Below are positions 16,913 through 25,478 of a stretch of 64,000 nt of DNA, one piece after another. This stretch comes from Roseovarius aestuariivivens (GTDB taxonomy: Bacteria; Pseudomonadota; Alphaproteobacteria; Rhodobacterales; Rhodobacteraceae). Location: positions 186,001-250,000 of the forward strand of contig NZ_SJEY01000007.1 of assembly GCF_004761875.1 (NCBI RefSeq), written 5' to 3'. A program made the position numbers and the translations under genes. The notes under the pieces are model-generated. The model had not been told where the DNA came from. It ran no database searches and saw only the letters and a program-made list of their open reading frames with translations. Every line of letters starts with the position of its first letter. Positions within the stretch are counted from its first letter, which is position 1.

Positions 16913-18648
16913 TGGATCCCTCCCGCCTGCTTGGCCTGCGTGATTTCACCGTGGTTCTTGACCACCTCGCGCAGCACGTCCTCCTTGGGCCCAAAGGCAC
17001 GCACCACGCCGTTTTCCAGCATCAAAAGCGTGTCGCATTCCTTGATCGCCGCGGGACGGTGCGCCATCACAAGAACCGACCGGTCGTCGGACTTGAAGCC
17101 GCGGATCGCGGTGTTCACCGCCTCGCTGCCCTCGTTGTCGAGGTTGGAATTGGGCTCGTCGAGCACCAGCAGCACCGGCTCGCCATACATCGCCCGCGCC
17201 AGCCCGATACGCTGCATCTGCCCGCCAGACAGCCGCCCGCCCCCGGCGGTCACCCGCGTGTCATAGCCGTTGGGCAGGTTGAGGATCATCTCGTGCGCGT
17301 CGGCCTTCTTGGCGGCCGCCACGACCGCTTCAGCGTCGGGCTCGGCGGCCAGCCGCGCGATGTTTTCGGCAATCGTGCCGTCAAAAAGCTGCACCCGCTG
17401 AGGCAGGTACCCGATATGCTGGCCCAGCACCGCAGGCTCGTACTGGTCAAGTGCCGCGCCATCGAGGCGGATCCGCCCACCCGCAGGCCGCCAGACCGCG
17501 GTCAGCGCGCGCGCCAGTGTCGATTTTCCGGCCCCCGACGGGCCGATCACGCCCACGGCCTGGCCCGGCTGTACGGTGAAAGTGATCGTCTTTAGCGCGG
17601 CCTGCTGTTCCCCCGGCGGCACCACGGTCAACTGCTGCACTTCCAAAAGCGCGCGCGGCGCCGGCAGCGCCGTGCGCGGCTGCTCGGGCGGCACGATCGC
17701 CAGAAGCTCGGCCAGCGAATGCCAGCCGCGCATGGCGCGTTGCACAAGCGCCCATTGCCCCACCGCCATCTCGATCGGCGCCAGCGCGCGGCCCAGAAGG
17801 ATCGAACCCGCGATCATAGCCCCCGGCGTCAGTTCGTCGCGCAGAACCAGAAACGCGCCAAGCCCCAGCATGGCCGACTGCAGGAACAGCCGGAAGGTCT
17901 TGGTCGAGGTCGTGAAGGTGCCCACCAGATCGGCGGACCGGATCTGCGTGCGCAAGGACCGGTCGCGCGCCTGCTGCCAGCGGGTGAAGGCCGCGTCGCG
18001 CATGCCCATCGCCTGCACCATCTCGGATTCGTTGCGGATATGGCCGGCAATGGTCTCGGCGGCCACGGTCGCCTGGTTCGACTGCGCCGACGGGCGGCGC
18101 GTCACCCACTGATTGAGGATCGTCACGAGGATGAGGATCCCGCCACCGACCAGCGCCAGTGTGCCCAGCCAGGGATGGAAGATCCAGATCCCCGCAAGGA
18201 AGAAGGGCGTCCAGGGCATGTCGAAGATCGCCATCAGCACCGGCGAGGCCATGAGCCGTTGTACCGCTTCGAGGTCGCGCAGCCCGGTCTCGGTGCGCTC
18301 GTCCGGGGCCAGCGCCGCCTTGCGAATCACGGCGTCGAACACGCGCCGGTCCAGCCGGGCCTGGAACCGTGCCGCGACCCGGCCCATGATCCGGCCGCGC
18401 GCGTAATCCAGCAGACCCATCATGCCGTAAAGGAACAGCACCAGAACCGACAACGCGATCAGCGTCTCGACTGACCGGCTGCCCAACACGCGGTCATAGA
18501 CCTGCAGCATGTAGATCGGCCCGGTCAGCATGAGAAGGTTCACGAAAAAGCTGAAAATGCCCACGAACCAGTAAAGGCCGCGGCTTTCTTTGCGGGCCTC
18601 GCGCAGCTCTTCGCGCCCGGCCTCCAGTCTTGCCTTGCTAGGTTGCAT
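16909..18648 (-). CDS. Type I secretion system permease/ATPase (PrtD-like)
   Basis: A 579-residue ABC exporter of the PrtD/HlyB class that powers one-step secretion of proteins with C-terminal signals. About six membrane segments lie between 27 and 290. The nucleotide-binding domain has Walker A GPSGAGKS (369-376), the signature LSGGQMQRIGLARAM and Walker B VLLVLDEPNSNLD. There is no N-terminal C39 peptidase or C39-like domain, which fits PrtD-type exporters of RTX proteins rather than bacteriocin exporters. The substrate is not encoded in this window. The gene starts a two-gene operon with the HlyD-family adaptor (4-base overlap). It is divergent from mlaA, with 168 bp between the start codons. 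Confidence 0.94.
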   Translation of the reverse strand: MQPSKARLEAGREELREARKESRGLYWFVGIFSFFVNLLMLTGPIYMLQVYDRVLGSRSVETLIALSVLVLFLYGMMGLLDYARGRIMGRVAARFQARLDRRVFDAVIRKAALAPDERTETGLRDLEAVQRLMASPVLMAIFDMPWTPFFLAGIWIFHPWLGTLALVGGGILILVTILNQWVTRRPSAQSNQATVAAETIAGHIRNESEMVQAMGMRDAAFTRWQQARDRSLRTQIRSADLVGTFTTSTKTFRLFLQSAMLGLGAFLVLRDELTPGAMIAGSILLGRALAPIEMAVGQWALVQRAMRGWHSLAELLAIVPPEQPRTALPAPRALLEVQQLTVVPPGEQQAALKTITFTVQPGQAVGVIGPSGAGKSTLARALTAVWRPAGGRIRLDGAALDQYEPAVLGQHIGYLPQRVQLFDGTIAENIARLAAEPDAEAVVAAAKKADAHEMILNLPNGYDTRVTAGGGRLSGGQMQRIGLARAMYGEPVLLVLDEPNSNLDNEGSEAVNTAIRGFKSDDRSVLVMAHRPAAIKECDTLLMLENGVVRAFGPKEDVLREVVKNHGEITQAKQAGGIQ

Positions 18649-18816
18649 TCACAATCTCTTGCCCGTCGGTGCGTGCGCTTGATCCCATTACGGATTTTGC
18701 CTTACATGCATTGTTACCTATCTGCCATAGGGCCACGCGCACTTCGTCGGTCTGTCTGTGCTTCGCCCGGCGATGCTGTATGTGTTGCCACAGTGTTTTG
18801 AAAGAAAAGCTTAAAC

Positions 18817-19614
18817 GTGATTCCTGCATTCCCGATCCGCATTCCCGGTTTTCGCGCCGCCATGATCTCCCTGCTCCTTGTTGCAGGTCTTGGCGCCTGC
18901 GCCAAGCCGCCCGCCACGCATCCCACCGATGCGGCCTATGATCCCTATGAGGCGTCGAACCGCAAGGTGCATGCCTTCAATCGCTCGCTCGACCGCTCCG
19001 TCGTGCGTCCTGCGGGCCGCGGTTACGCGGCCTTCATGCCCGACGATATCGAGGACGGGATCGGCCGGTTCGCCGACAACCTCTCGATCCCGAGCGCGGT
19101 GGTCAACAATATCCTGCAAGGCAACATGAAGGGCGCGACCGAGGACACCTACCGCTTTCTCGTCAATTCCACGCTCGGTCTGCTCGGCTTTTTCGATCCC
19201 GCCACCGAACTCAACATGCCCGCGGCCACCGACGCCGATTTCGGGCAAACGCTGCATGTCTGGGGGGCGCGGGAAGGCGCCTATATCGAGCTCCCCCTGC
19301 TTGGCCCCTCTACAGAGCGCGACACGGTCGGCCGGGTGGTGGATCTCTTCACCAACCCGCTAAGCTATTGGCTGGAAGACCCCGAAAGCTACTATCCGAC
19401 GGCCGCGGCGATCTCCTCGGGATTGTCCAATCGCGGGCGCTATTCCGCGACCATCGACTCGATCCTTTACGAGAGCGCGGACAGCTATGCCCAGGCCCGG
19501 TCGCTTTATATCCAGAACCGCAGGTTCAAGGTGGAAGGCGGCACAGCAGGCGCGTATTCTGACCCCTACGACAGCCCCTACACCGACGGCTTGGAGGATC
19601 CCTATGATCAGTAA
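18817..19614 (+). CDS. mlaA: MlaA/VacJ family outer-membrane lipoprotein
   Basis: A 265-residue MlaA (VacJ) lipoprotein, which removes misplaced phospholipids from the outer leaflet of the outer membrane and hands them to MlaC. The GTG at 18817 gives an N-terminal extension. An ATG at 18862 (MISLLLVAGLGAC) would give a tighter lipoprotein signal, with the lipobox Cys in GLGAC. The mature protein shows YDPYEASNRKVHAFNRSLDR, VVNNILQGNMKGATEDTYRFLVNSTLG, FGQTLHVWG, and ELPLLGPST-RD, all typical. The C-terminus is an acidic tail repeating DPYD. It overlaps mlaC by 11 bases. The mlaFED transporter genes are not in the window. Confidence 0.93.
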   Translation: MIPAFPIRIPGFRAAMISLLLVAGLGACAKPPATHPTDAAYDPYEASNRKVHAFNRSLDRSVVRPAGRGYAAFMPDDIEDGIGRFADNLSIPSAVVNNILQGNMKGATEDTYRFLVNSTLGLLGFFDPATELNMPAATDADFGQTLHVWGAREGAYIELPLLGPSTERDTVGRVVDLFTNPLSYWLEDPESYYPTAAAISSGLSNRGRYSATIDSILYESADSYAQARSLYIQNRRFKVEGGTAGAYSDPYDSPYTDGLEDPYDQ

Positions 19615-20212
19615 CCCTGTGTCCCGCCGCCATCTTCTGACAACCGCCGCCGCTGCAGGCCTGTGCGCGGCGCTGCCGCTGCCCGCCCTTGCCCTGACCG
19701 AGGCGCGCGCCAAAACGCTCGTCGATCAGGTCGTTTCCGAGATCAACCGCGTGATCAACTCGGGCAAAAGCGTCAGTGGCATGATCGGCGACTTCGAACG
19801 GATCTTCGTGCGCTATGCCGACGTGAACATCATCGCGCGCTCGACGCTTGGCGCAGACGCGCGGCGCGCGTCCTCGGCTCAGATGCGCGCCTTCACCGAC
19901 GCGTTCCGCGGCTACATCGCCCGCAAATACGGCAAGCGGTTCCGCGAATTCATCGGCGGCCAGATCACGGTCACGGGCGTGCGCCCGGTGAAGTCCTGGC
20001 ACGAGGTGCGCGCGCGGGTCGACCTGCGCGGTCAGGCGCCGTTCGATGTGCTCTTTCTGGTCTCAGACCGGTCGGGCCGCGATCTTTTCTTCGACCTCGT
20101 GATCGAAGGCATCAGCCTGCGGCTGTCCGAGCGGACCGAGATCGGCGCGATGCTGGACCGCAACCGTGGCAATATCGACGGCCTGGTCAACGACCTGCGC
20201 CGCGCCGGCTAG
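19604..20212 (+). CDS. mlaC: MlaC-like phospholipid-binding protein (ABC transporter substrate-binding)
   Basis: A 202-residue MlaC/Ttg2D-family protein that carries phospholipids across the periplasm between MlaA and the MlaFEDB complex. The N-terminal signal contains SRRHLL at 7-12, followed by an Ala/Leu-rich stretch ending PALA. This twin-arginine pattern suggests Tat export, whereas Escherichia coli MlaC has an ordinary Sec signal. The mature domain has RYADVNIIARSTLG, MRAFTDAFRGYIARKYGKRFREF, and VIEGISLRLSERTEIGAML, all typical. The start at 19604 follows GGAGG and overlaps mlaA by 11 bases, so the two are coupled. The gene converges on the PBP gene. Confidence 0.9.
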   Translation: MISNPVSRRHLLTTAAAAGLCAALPLPALALTEARAKTLVDQVVSEINRVINSGKSVSGMIGDFERIFVRYADVNIIARSTLGADARRASSAQMRAFTDAFRGYIARKYGKRFREFIGGQITVTGVRPVKSWHEVRARVDLRGQAPFDVLFLVSDRSGRDLFFDLVIEGISLRLSERTEIGAMLDRNRGNIDGLVNDLRRAG

Positions 20213-20247
20213 GATCCCGTCGGGACGCCACGACGCCGGCGCCGGGC

Positions 20248-22422
20248 CTATCGACCGTCAGCCCCCAACAATCCGCGCAGGATATTCTCGATCGGGTTGC
20301 CCCGATCCCGGCGTGGCGCCTGTTGCAGCTGCGGCTGGCGCTGCTGCGGCTGGGCGCGCGGGGCCGGGCGGATCATCGGCAGCGGCTTGGGCGTGATACC
20401 CTCGTTCACGCGCAGCATCGTCTCGTGCCAGATCTCCGCCGGAAGGCCCCCGCCCGTCACGCCGGTCAGCGGCGTGTTGTCGTCATACCCCATCCAGACA
20501 CCCGCCACGTAATCGGCGGTAAAGCCAAGGAACCATGCGTCGCGGGCGGCCTGCGTGGTGCCGGTCTTGCCCGCAGCCTCGCGGTCGGGCAGGCGCGCGC
20601 GGGTTCCCGTGCCGCTCTGCACCACCTGGTGCATCATCCAGATCAGCTGCCGCGCAGCTTCCTCGCGGATCACCCGTTCGCCGATCCCGCCGCCCGTGCC
20701 CATCAGCGGTTCGTCATCGCCGCGCAGTTTCAGCTCCACAAGCCCGTAGGGTGTCACCGAAGAGCCGCCGTTAAGAATACCCGCATAAGCGCCCGTCATC
20801 TCCAGCAGCGTGCTCTCCGAAGCCCCAAGCGCCAGCGCCGGTCCATCGGCCAGCGCGTTGTCGATGCCGAAATCGCTCGCGACCTTGCGCACGAGGTCGC
20901 GGCCCACGCTTTCCGAAACCTTCACCGCCGGCACGTTGAGCGACTGGCGCAGCGCGTCGGTCAGCGTCACCCGGCCCTTGTAATCGCGGGTGTAGTTTTC
21001 CGGGCAATAGCGCCCCGATCCGGGCACGTTGATGCAGTAGGGTTCGTCGACGACGGTCGAATCCGGCTCGTATCCCAGTTCCAGCGCCGTGGCGTAAACG
21101 AAGGGCTTGAAGGCCGACCCGGTCTGCCGCTTGGCCATGGTCGCGCGGTTGAACGCGCCGACAACCCGGCTCTTGCGTCCGCCGACCATCGCGCGCACCG
21201 CGCCGTCCGCGCTCATCACTACGATGGCGGCCTGCGCCTCGGATCCGTCGCGCACCTTGGTCTCGAAGATGTAATCGAGAGCACCTTCCGCCGCGCGCTG
21301 CATCCGCTGGTCCAGCGTGGTCTGAATGATGACGTCCTCGGTGGTATCACGGGTAAAGAACTCAGGCCCCGAATCCATCACCCAATCCGCGAAATAGCCA
21401 CCCGCCTGCGCCTCTGCGGCCTGCGACAGGGTCGCCGGATCGGCCTGCGCTGCGGCGGTGTCCGCGTCGCTCAGATAGCCCTGCTCGTTCATCAGCCGCA
21501 GGACCGTCGCCGCACGATCCTGCGAACGTTCGAGATCGGTGGTCGGCGCCAGCCGCGTCGGCGCGGTGAGCAGCCCCGCCACCATCGCGCCTTCCTGCGG
21601 GGTCAGTGCCGCCGCGGGCTTGCCGAAATAGCGTTGCGCGGCGGCCTCGGCGCCATGCGCGCCAGACCCCATATAGGCGCGGTTGAGGTAGATCGAGAGG
21701 ATCTCGTTCTTGGTATACTTGACCTCCATCGCCAGCGCATAGATCGCTTCCTTGAGCTTGCGCGCCAGCGACCCGCGGCGGCAGTCTTGGATGTAATCGG
21801 CCTCGCTCTCCCAGACCTCGTCGTCGTATTCCACGCCCAGGCACAAGAGCTTGGCGGTCTGCTGCGTGATGGTCGACCCGCCATGGCCCGACAGCGGCCC
21901 GCGCCCCTCGCTCAGATTGATGCGGATCGCGCTGGCGATACCGCGCGGGCTCAGGCCGAAATGCCGGTAAAACCGCTTGTCCTCGGTCGCCACCACGGCG
22001 TTGCGCAAATGCGGGCTGACGCTGTCGGCGGTCACAACGCCGCCGAACTGGTCCCCGCGCCAGGCAAAAACCTCGCCCTCGCGGTCCATCAGGGTCACAG
22101 ACCCGCGCGCGCGCCCGTCCAGAAGCGTCGTCACATCAGGCAACGTGGAATAGACATAGCCGACCGCCAACGCCAGCACGAGCGCCACGACCGCGCCGAC
22201 CCGCCAGGTGATGGTCCAGACAAGGCGCAGCATCCAGCGCAGTAAGCGCCGCAAAACTGCCAGCGGCCCCTTGCCGCCCCCGCCACCGCGACGGGCGGCC
22301 TTGCGCGAACGCGCCGGTTTGCGCGTGGCCTTGCGCGAGGACTTCGCCGGCGCCTTGCGGGCCGGTTTACCATACCGCTTGTCCGCAACCAGCCGAGGCT
22401 TCTTGCGACCGTCTTGTGCCAT
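20248..22422 (-). CDS. Class A penicillin-binding protein (PBP1A family)
   Basis: A 724-residue bifunctional peptidoglycan synthase with a glycosyltransferase domain (about 105-280) and a transpeptidase domain (about 390-680). A long Lys/Arg/Ala-rich cytoplasmic tail (1-60) precedes a single membrane segment (about 70-92). The glycosyltransferase Glu is 147 in VVATEDKRFYRHFG, with GGSTITQQTAKLL following. Transpeptidase motifs are SxxK at Ser436-Lys439 (GSAFKPFVYA), SxN at 494-496, and KTG at 619-621. The C-terminus is a short Gln/Pro/Arg tail without an extra domain. It is divergent from glnK and convergent with mlaC. Whether it is the main PBP1A or a PBP1C-like paralogue cannot be settled here, but the absence of a C-terminal BiPBP domain argues against PBP1C. 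Confidence 0.94.
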   Translation of the reverse strand: MAQDGRKKPRLVADKRYGKPARKAPAKSSRKATRKPARSRKAARRGGGGGKGPLAVLRRLLRWMLRLVWTITWRVGAVVALVLALAVGYVYSTLPDVTTLLDGRARGSVTLMDREGEVFAWRGDQFGGVVTADSVSPHLRNAVVATEDKRFYRHFGLSPRGIASAIRINLSEGRGPLSGHGGSTITQQTAKLLCLGVEYDDEVWESEADYIQDCRRGSLARKLKEAIYALAMEVKYTKNEILSIYLNRAYMGSGAHGAEAAAQRYFGKPAAALTPQEGAMVAGLLTAPTRLAPTTDLERSQDRAATVLRLMNEQGYLSDADTAAAQADPATLSQAAEAQAGGYFADWVMDSGPEFFTRDTTEDVIIQTTLDQRMQRAAEGALDYIFETKVRDGSEAQAAIVVMSADGAVRAMVGGRKSRVVGAFNRATMAKRQTGSAFKPFVYATALELGYEPDSTVVDEPYCINVPGSGRYCPENYTRDYKGRVTLTDALRQSLNVPAVKVSESVGRDLVRKVASDFGIDNALADGPALALGASESTLLEMTGAYAGILNGGSSVTPYGLVELKLRGDDEPLMGTGGGIGERVIREEAARQLIWMMHQVVQSGTGTRARLPDREAAGKTGTTQAARDAWFLGFTADYVAGVWMGYDDNTPLTGVTGGGLPAEIWHETMLRVNEGITPKPLPMIRPAPRAQPQQRQPQLQQAPRRDRGNPIENILRGLLGADGR

Positions 22423-22528
22423 GTCCCACCCTGCCCGGAACCCTGCCTTTCGCGCAGTCTATCGCGGGCCTTCGGGAAAGTAGACCCCCATCCGCCCCGC
22501 GCCTTGCGATTCTTATCTGATTTATTTT

Positions 22529-22552
22529 TGTGCAATTAAATTAATATGCACA
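22529..22552. promoter_or_regulatory. AT-rich palindrome in the PBP / glnK divergent region
   Basis: TGTGCA (22529-22534) and TGCACA (22547-22552) form an inverted repeat around a 12-bp AT-only centre, inside the most AT-rich stretch of the 256-bp divergent region. NtrC sites have the opposite arrangement (GCAC...GTGC), so this is not a plain NtrC site. It lies about 125 bp upstream of glnK and 105 bp upstream of the PBP gene. Confidence 0.4.
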
Positions 22553-22678
22553 TTTTTTAGGCATGAGGGGTTGGGTTTTTTCCCTCTCCCCCCCGAGTCA
22601 CCTTTCCGTTGGCCGCAATCCGCGCATGTTCTGCAGGGGCAAACACAACCCTGTCACGCAGAAACGAAAGGGACATCT

Positions 22679-23017
22679 GTGAAACTCATCATCGCAACCA
22701 TCAAGCCGTTTAAGCTTGAAGATGTACGCGAAGCGCTGACCGCGATCGGCGTCCGCGGCATGATGGTGACCGAGATAAAGGGCTTCGGCTCGCAGTCCGG
22801 TCACACCGAAATCTACCGCGGTGCCGAATACGCCGTGAATTTCGTTCCGAAAATCAAGCTCGAGATCGCCGTCGCGGCGTCCATGGCCGACCAGGTGGTC
22901 GAGACCATCGCATCCACCGCGCGCACCGGCAAGATCGGTGACGGCAAGATCTTCGTGCTCGACGTGCAGCAGGCCATGCGCGTGCGCACCGGCGAAACCA
23001 ACGACGACGCGCTCTGA
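22679..23017 (+). CDS. glnK: Nitrogen regulatory protein P-II (GlnK/GlnB)
   Basis: A 112-residue PII signalling protein that senses 2-oxoglutarate, ATP/ADP and, through uridylylation, glutamine. Its usual targets are AmtB, the NtrB kinase and adenylyltransferase. The T-loop has the uridylylation Tyr at residue 51 (YRGAEY), preceded by GFGSQSGHTEIY. The C-terminal signature is TGKIGDGKIFVLDV. The start is GTG at 22679 with a GGGA ribosome site; the frame is open upstream, but KLIIATIKPFKLEDV is the family N-terminus. It lies 22 bp before amtB. This linkage is the classical one and argues for GlnK rather than GlnB. A nitrogen-responsive promoter is expected, but I found no clear sigma-54 box. 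Confidence 0.96.
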   Translation: MKLIIATIKPFKLEDVREALTAIGVRGMMVTEIKGFGSQSGHTEIYRGAEYAVNFVPKIKLEIAVAASMADQVVETIASTARTGKIGDGKIFVLDVQQAMRVRTGETNDDAL

Positions 23018-23039
23018 GACAGCGTGGGGAAAGGATAAC

Positions 23040-24359
23040 ATGACCATGACACGTTACACGTATACCGGCCTGGCCGCAGCGGCGCTGATCGCCGTGCCGC
23101 AGCTGGGCTTTGCGCAGGATGCGCCGGGCTTTGACGAGATCGGCCCCTACATCATGACCACCCTGCTGTTCTGTATGGCGGGTTTCCTCGTCTTCTTCAT
23201 GGCGGCAGGGTTTGCCATGCTGGAAGGCGGCTTGGTGCGCTCCAAGAACGTCACCATGCAGATGACCAAGAACATCGGTCTCTACTCGATTGCCGCGATC
23301 ATGTATTGGCTCGTGGGCTTCAACACCATGTATCCGGGCGACTTCAACGGCTACTTCGCCATCGGCGGCCAGACCGTGCTCGATCCGGTTGGTGTGGCTG
23401 CGGCTGATGCGGCGCTTGATTACGCCTCGGTCGGGTCCGACTTTTTCTTCCAGCTGGTCTTCGTCGCCGCCACCGCTTCGATTGTGTCGGGCGCGCTGGC
23501 CGAGCGGATCAAGCTGTGGCCCTTCCTGATCTTCGTCGTCGTGCTGACTGGCCTGATGTACCCGATCTCGGGTTCCTGGCAGTGGGGCGGCGGCTGGCTG
23601 TCTGAAATGGGCTTCTCCGACTTCGCCGGCTCGACCGTCGTGCACTCCGTGGGTGGCTGGGCTGCTCTGGCCGGTGCCATCGTGCTGGGTCCGCGGATCG
23701 GCAAGTATGGCAAGGACGGCAAGGTCAACCCGATCCCGGGCTCGAATCTCGCCCTCGCCACGCTGGGCACATTCATCCTGTGGCTCGGCTGGTTCGGCTT
23801 CAACGGCGGCTCGCAGCTGGCGATGGGCACCGTGGGTGACGTCTCCGACGTGTCGCGCATCTTCGCCAACACCAACATGGCGGCAGCCGCCGGCGCGGTG
23901 ACGGCCCTGATACTGACGCAGATCATGTACAAGAAGCCCGACCTCACCATGGTGCTGAACGGCGCACTGGCCGGCCTCGTGTCGATCACCGCCGAGCCTC
24001 TGGCCCCGACCCTCTTTGGCGCGCTTCTGATCGGCGCCGTGGGTGGTGTGATCGTGGTGCTGACCGTGCCGATGCTCGACAAGCTCAAGATCGACGACGT
24101 TGTGGGCGCCATCCCGGTGCACCTCTTCGCCGGCATCTGGGGCACCATCGCGGTGATCTTCTACAACTCCGACGCCAGCCTGACGACGCAGCTCACGGGT
24201 ATCGTCGCCTACGGTGTCTTCACCTTCGTGGCCAGCTTGATCGTCTGGTTCATCCTGAAGGCCGTGATGGGCATCCGGGTTGCCGAAGAGGACGAGATCA
24301 ACGGTCTCGACATGTCGGAACTGGGGATGGAAGCCTATCCCGAATTCTCCAAAGGGTAA
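23040..24359 (+). CDS. amtB: Ammonium transporter AmtB
   Basis: A 439-residue Amt/Mep/Rh channel that moves ammonium or ammonia across the inner membrane and is plugged by unmodified GlnK. An N-terminal signal sequence (MTMTRYTYTGLAAAALIAVPQLGFA) precedes the first of eleven membrane segments, a common feature of bacterial Amt proteins. Recognisable motifs are FFMAAGFAMLEGGLVRSKN, DFAGSTVVHSVGGWAALAGA with the first pore His, NLALATLGTFILWLGWFGFNGGS, and DDVVGAIPVHLFAGIWGT with the second pore His. The cytoplasmic C-terminal tail includes GIRVAEEDEINGLDMSELGMEAYPEF, the segment that contacts GlnK. It is transcribed with glnK and followed by a strong terminator. Confidence 0.97.
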   Translation: MTMTRYTYTGLAAAALIAVPQLGFAQDAPGFDEIGPYIMTTLLFCMAGFLVFFMAAGFAMLEGGLVRSKNVTMQMTKNIGLYSIAAIMYWLVGFNTMYPGDFNGYFAIGGQTVLDPVGVAAADAALDYASVGSDFFFQLVFVAATASIVSGALAERIKLWPFLIFVVVLTGLMYPISGSWQWGGGWLSEMGFSDFAGSTVVHSVGGWAALAGAIVLGPRIGKYGKDGKVNPIPGSNLALATLGTFILWLGWFGFNGGSQLAMGTVGDVSDVSRIFANTNMAAAAGAVTALILTQIMYKKPDLTMVLNGALAGLVSITAEPLAPTLFGALLIGAVGGVIVVLTVPMLDKLKIDDVVGAIPVHLFAGIWGTIAVIFYNSDASLTTQLTGIVAYGVFTFVASLIVWFILKAVMGIRVAEEDEINGLDMSELGMEAYPEFSKG

Positions 24360-24395
24360 TCTTCCTCCTTCCGGATTACACCTTTACACACCTGG

Positions 24396-24421
24396 CCCGG
24401 GCGTTCGCGCCCGGGTTTTTT
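24396..24421 (+). terminator. Intrinsic terminator of glnK-amtB
   Basis: CCCGGGCG (24396-24403) pairs perfectly with CGCCCGGG (24408-24415) around a TTCG tetraloop and is followed by six T residues. It lies 37 bases after the amtB stop and is the clearest rho-independent terminator in the window. Confidence 0.93.
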
Positions 24422-24516
24422 GTTGCCCGGCGCCGGTGTGGGCTCACAGCCATCCGCGTGCCAAGACTGTCATGCCGCCGTTGCAGCACCCCGATCCGCA
24501 GACTAGGTAAACTGTC

Positions 24517-25416
24517 ATGCCCCGCCGCCCCTATCCCTTCTTCGAGGCGCTGATCGCCCCTGCCCGGCCAAGCGCCTCGCTGCCGCAGCTTTTCACCGGC
24601 AGCCTCATTGTCGTTCTGGGCTTTTTCACCTCCGTCTATATCGCCTCGATCCTGCTGCGCGCGCTCTTGCCCGCCGATCTGAGCGAGCGTTTGTTCGCCG
24701 CGCTCGAGGATGGCGGCACCGCGGCCGGTGTGCTGGGCAATCTCTTCATTTTCATCTTCGCGCTTCTCGCGCTCAACGTGGCGCTGCGGCAGGTGCACGG
24801 GCGCAGTCTTGCCAGCCTCCTTGGCCCGACGCGACTGGCCACACTGCAGTTCCGGCGCGTCTGCCTCTATCTTGCGGGTCTGCACCTCGCGATTTCGGTC
24901 CTGATGCCGACGCCGCCCGATTTTGTGCCCGAGCCGAACCTCGATCCGGCGCTTTGGCTCACGCTCCTGCCGCTCGCGCTTCTTGCCCTGCTGATCCAGA
25001 CCGGCACGGAAGAACTGGTGTTCCGCGGTTACCTGCAAAGCCAGCTCGCGGCACGGTTCCACGCGCCCTGGGTTTGGATCCTCGTGCCGTCCGCCGCCTT
25101 CGGGGTCCTGCATCACGATCCCGCCATGAACGGGGACAATACCTGGCTGATCGTGCTCTGGGCCACGGCCTTCGGGATCGCCGCCGCCGACCTGACCGCG
25201 CGCGCCGGCACGCTTGGTCCGGCCATCGCGCTGCACTTCATCAACAATTTCGCGGCCATCCTTCTGGCCGCGCCCGAGGGCAATTTCGACGGGCTGGCGC
25301 TCTATTCCATGCCCTTCTCGCTCGAGGATCGCGGCGCGGTCTGGCTCTGGGCGCCGGTCGACCTGATGGTGCTCTTCTGCAGCTGGCTCGCCGCGCGGCT
25401 CGCGCTCCGGCGCTGA
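24517..25416 (+). CDS. CPBP family intramembrane glutamic endopeptidase
   Basis: A 299-residue multi-pass membrane protein of the CAAX/bacteriocin-processing (CPBP, ABI) family. About seven hydrophobic segments are visible. The catalytic motif EExxxR is Glu165-Glu166 to Arg170 ([20 protein letters not shown]). The second and third motifs supply His residues in FGVLHHDP (about 199-200) and ALHFINN. Family members process prenylated or other substrates within the membrane, but most bacterial members have no known substrate. The gene stands alone between the amtB terminator and accD, 62 bp upstream of accD on the same strand. No bacteriocin gene is nearby, so an immunity role is not indicated. 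Confidence 0.88.
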   Translation: MPRRPYPFFEALIAPARPSASLPQLFTGSLIVVLGFFTSVYIASILLRALLPADLSERLFAALEDGGTAAGVLGNLFIFIFALLALNVALRQVHGRSLASLLGPTRLATLQFRRVCLYLAGLHLAISVLMPTPPDFVPEPNLDPALWLTLLPLALLALLIQTGTEELVFRGYLQSQLAARFHAPWVWILVPSAAFGVLHHDPAMNGDNTWLIVLWATAFGIAAADLTARAGTLGPAIALHFINNFAAILLAAPEGNFDGLALYSMPFSLEDRGAVWLWAPVDLMVLFCSWLAARLALRR

Positions 25417-25478
25417 TTGCAATTGCGGCGCGCGCCCATTATCTCTCGGCGCAGACGGCAGCAGGGGGCCCCACGCCT

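Noticed and set aside
15563..17266. 567-codon plus-strand frame opposite the type I secretion genes
   Set aside because: Antisense to the HlyD and ABC genes, with no domain and shadow-like codon composition.
19663..22245. 860-codon plus-strand frame across mlaC and the PBP gene
   Set aside because: It reads antisense through the PBP gene and out of frame through mlaC, with low-complexity Arg/His/Gln composition. The two real genes fully account for the DNA.
22529..22552. Reading the glnK-upstream palindrome as a NtrC site
   Set aside because: The half-sites point outward (GTGC...GCAC), opposite to the NtrC consensus GCAC...GTGC. No sigma-54 -24/-12 pair with correct spacing was found either.
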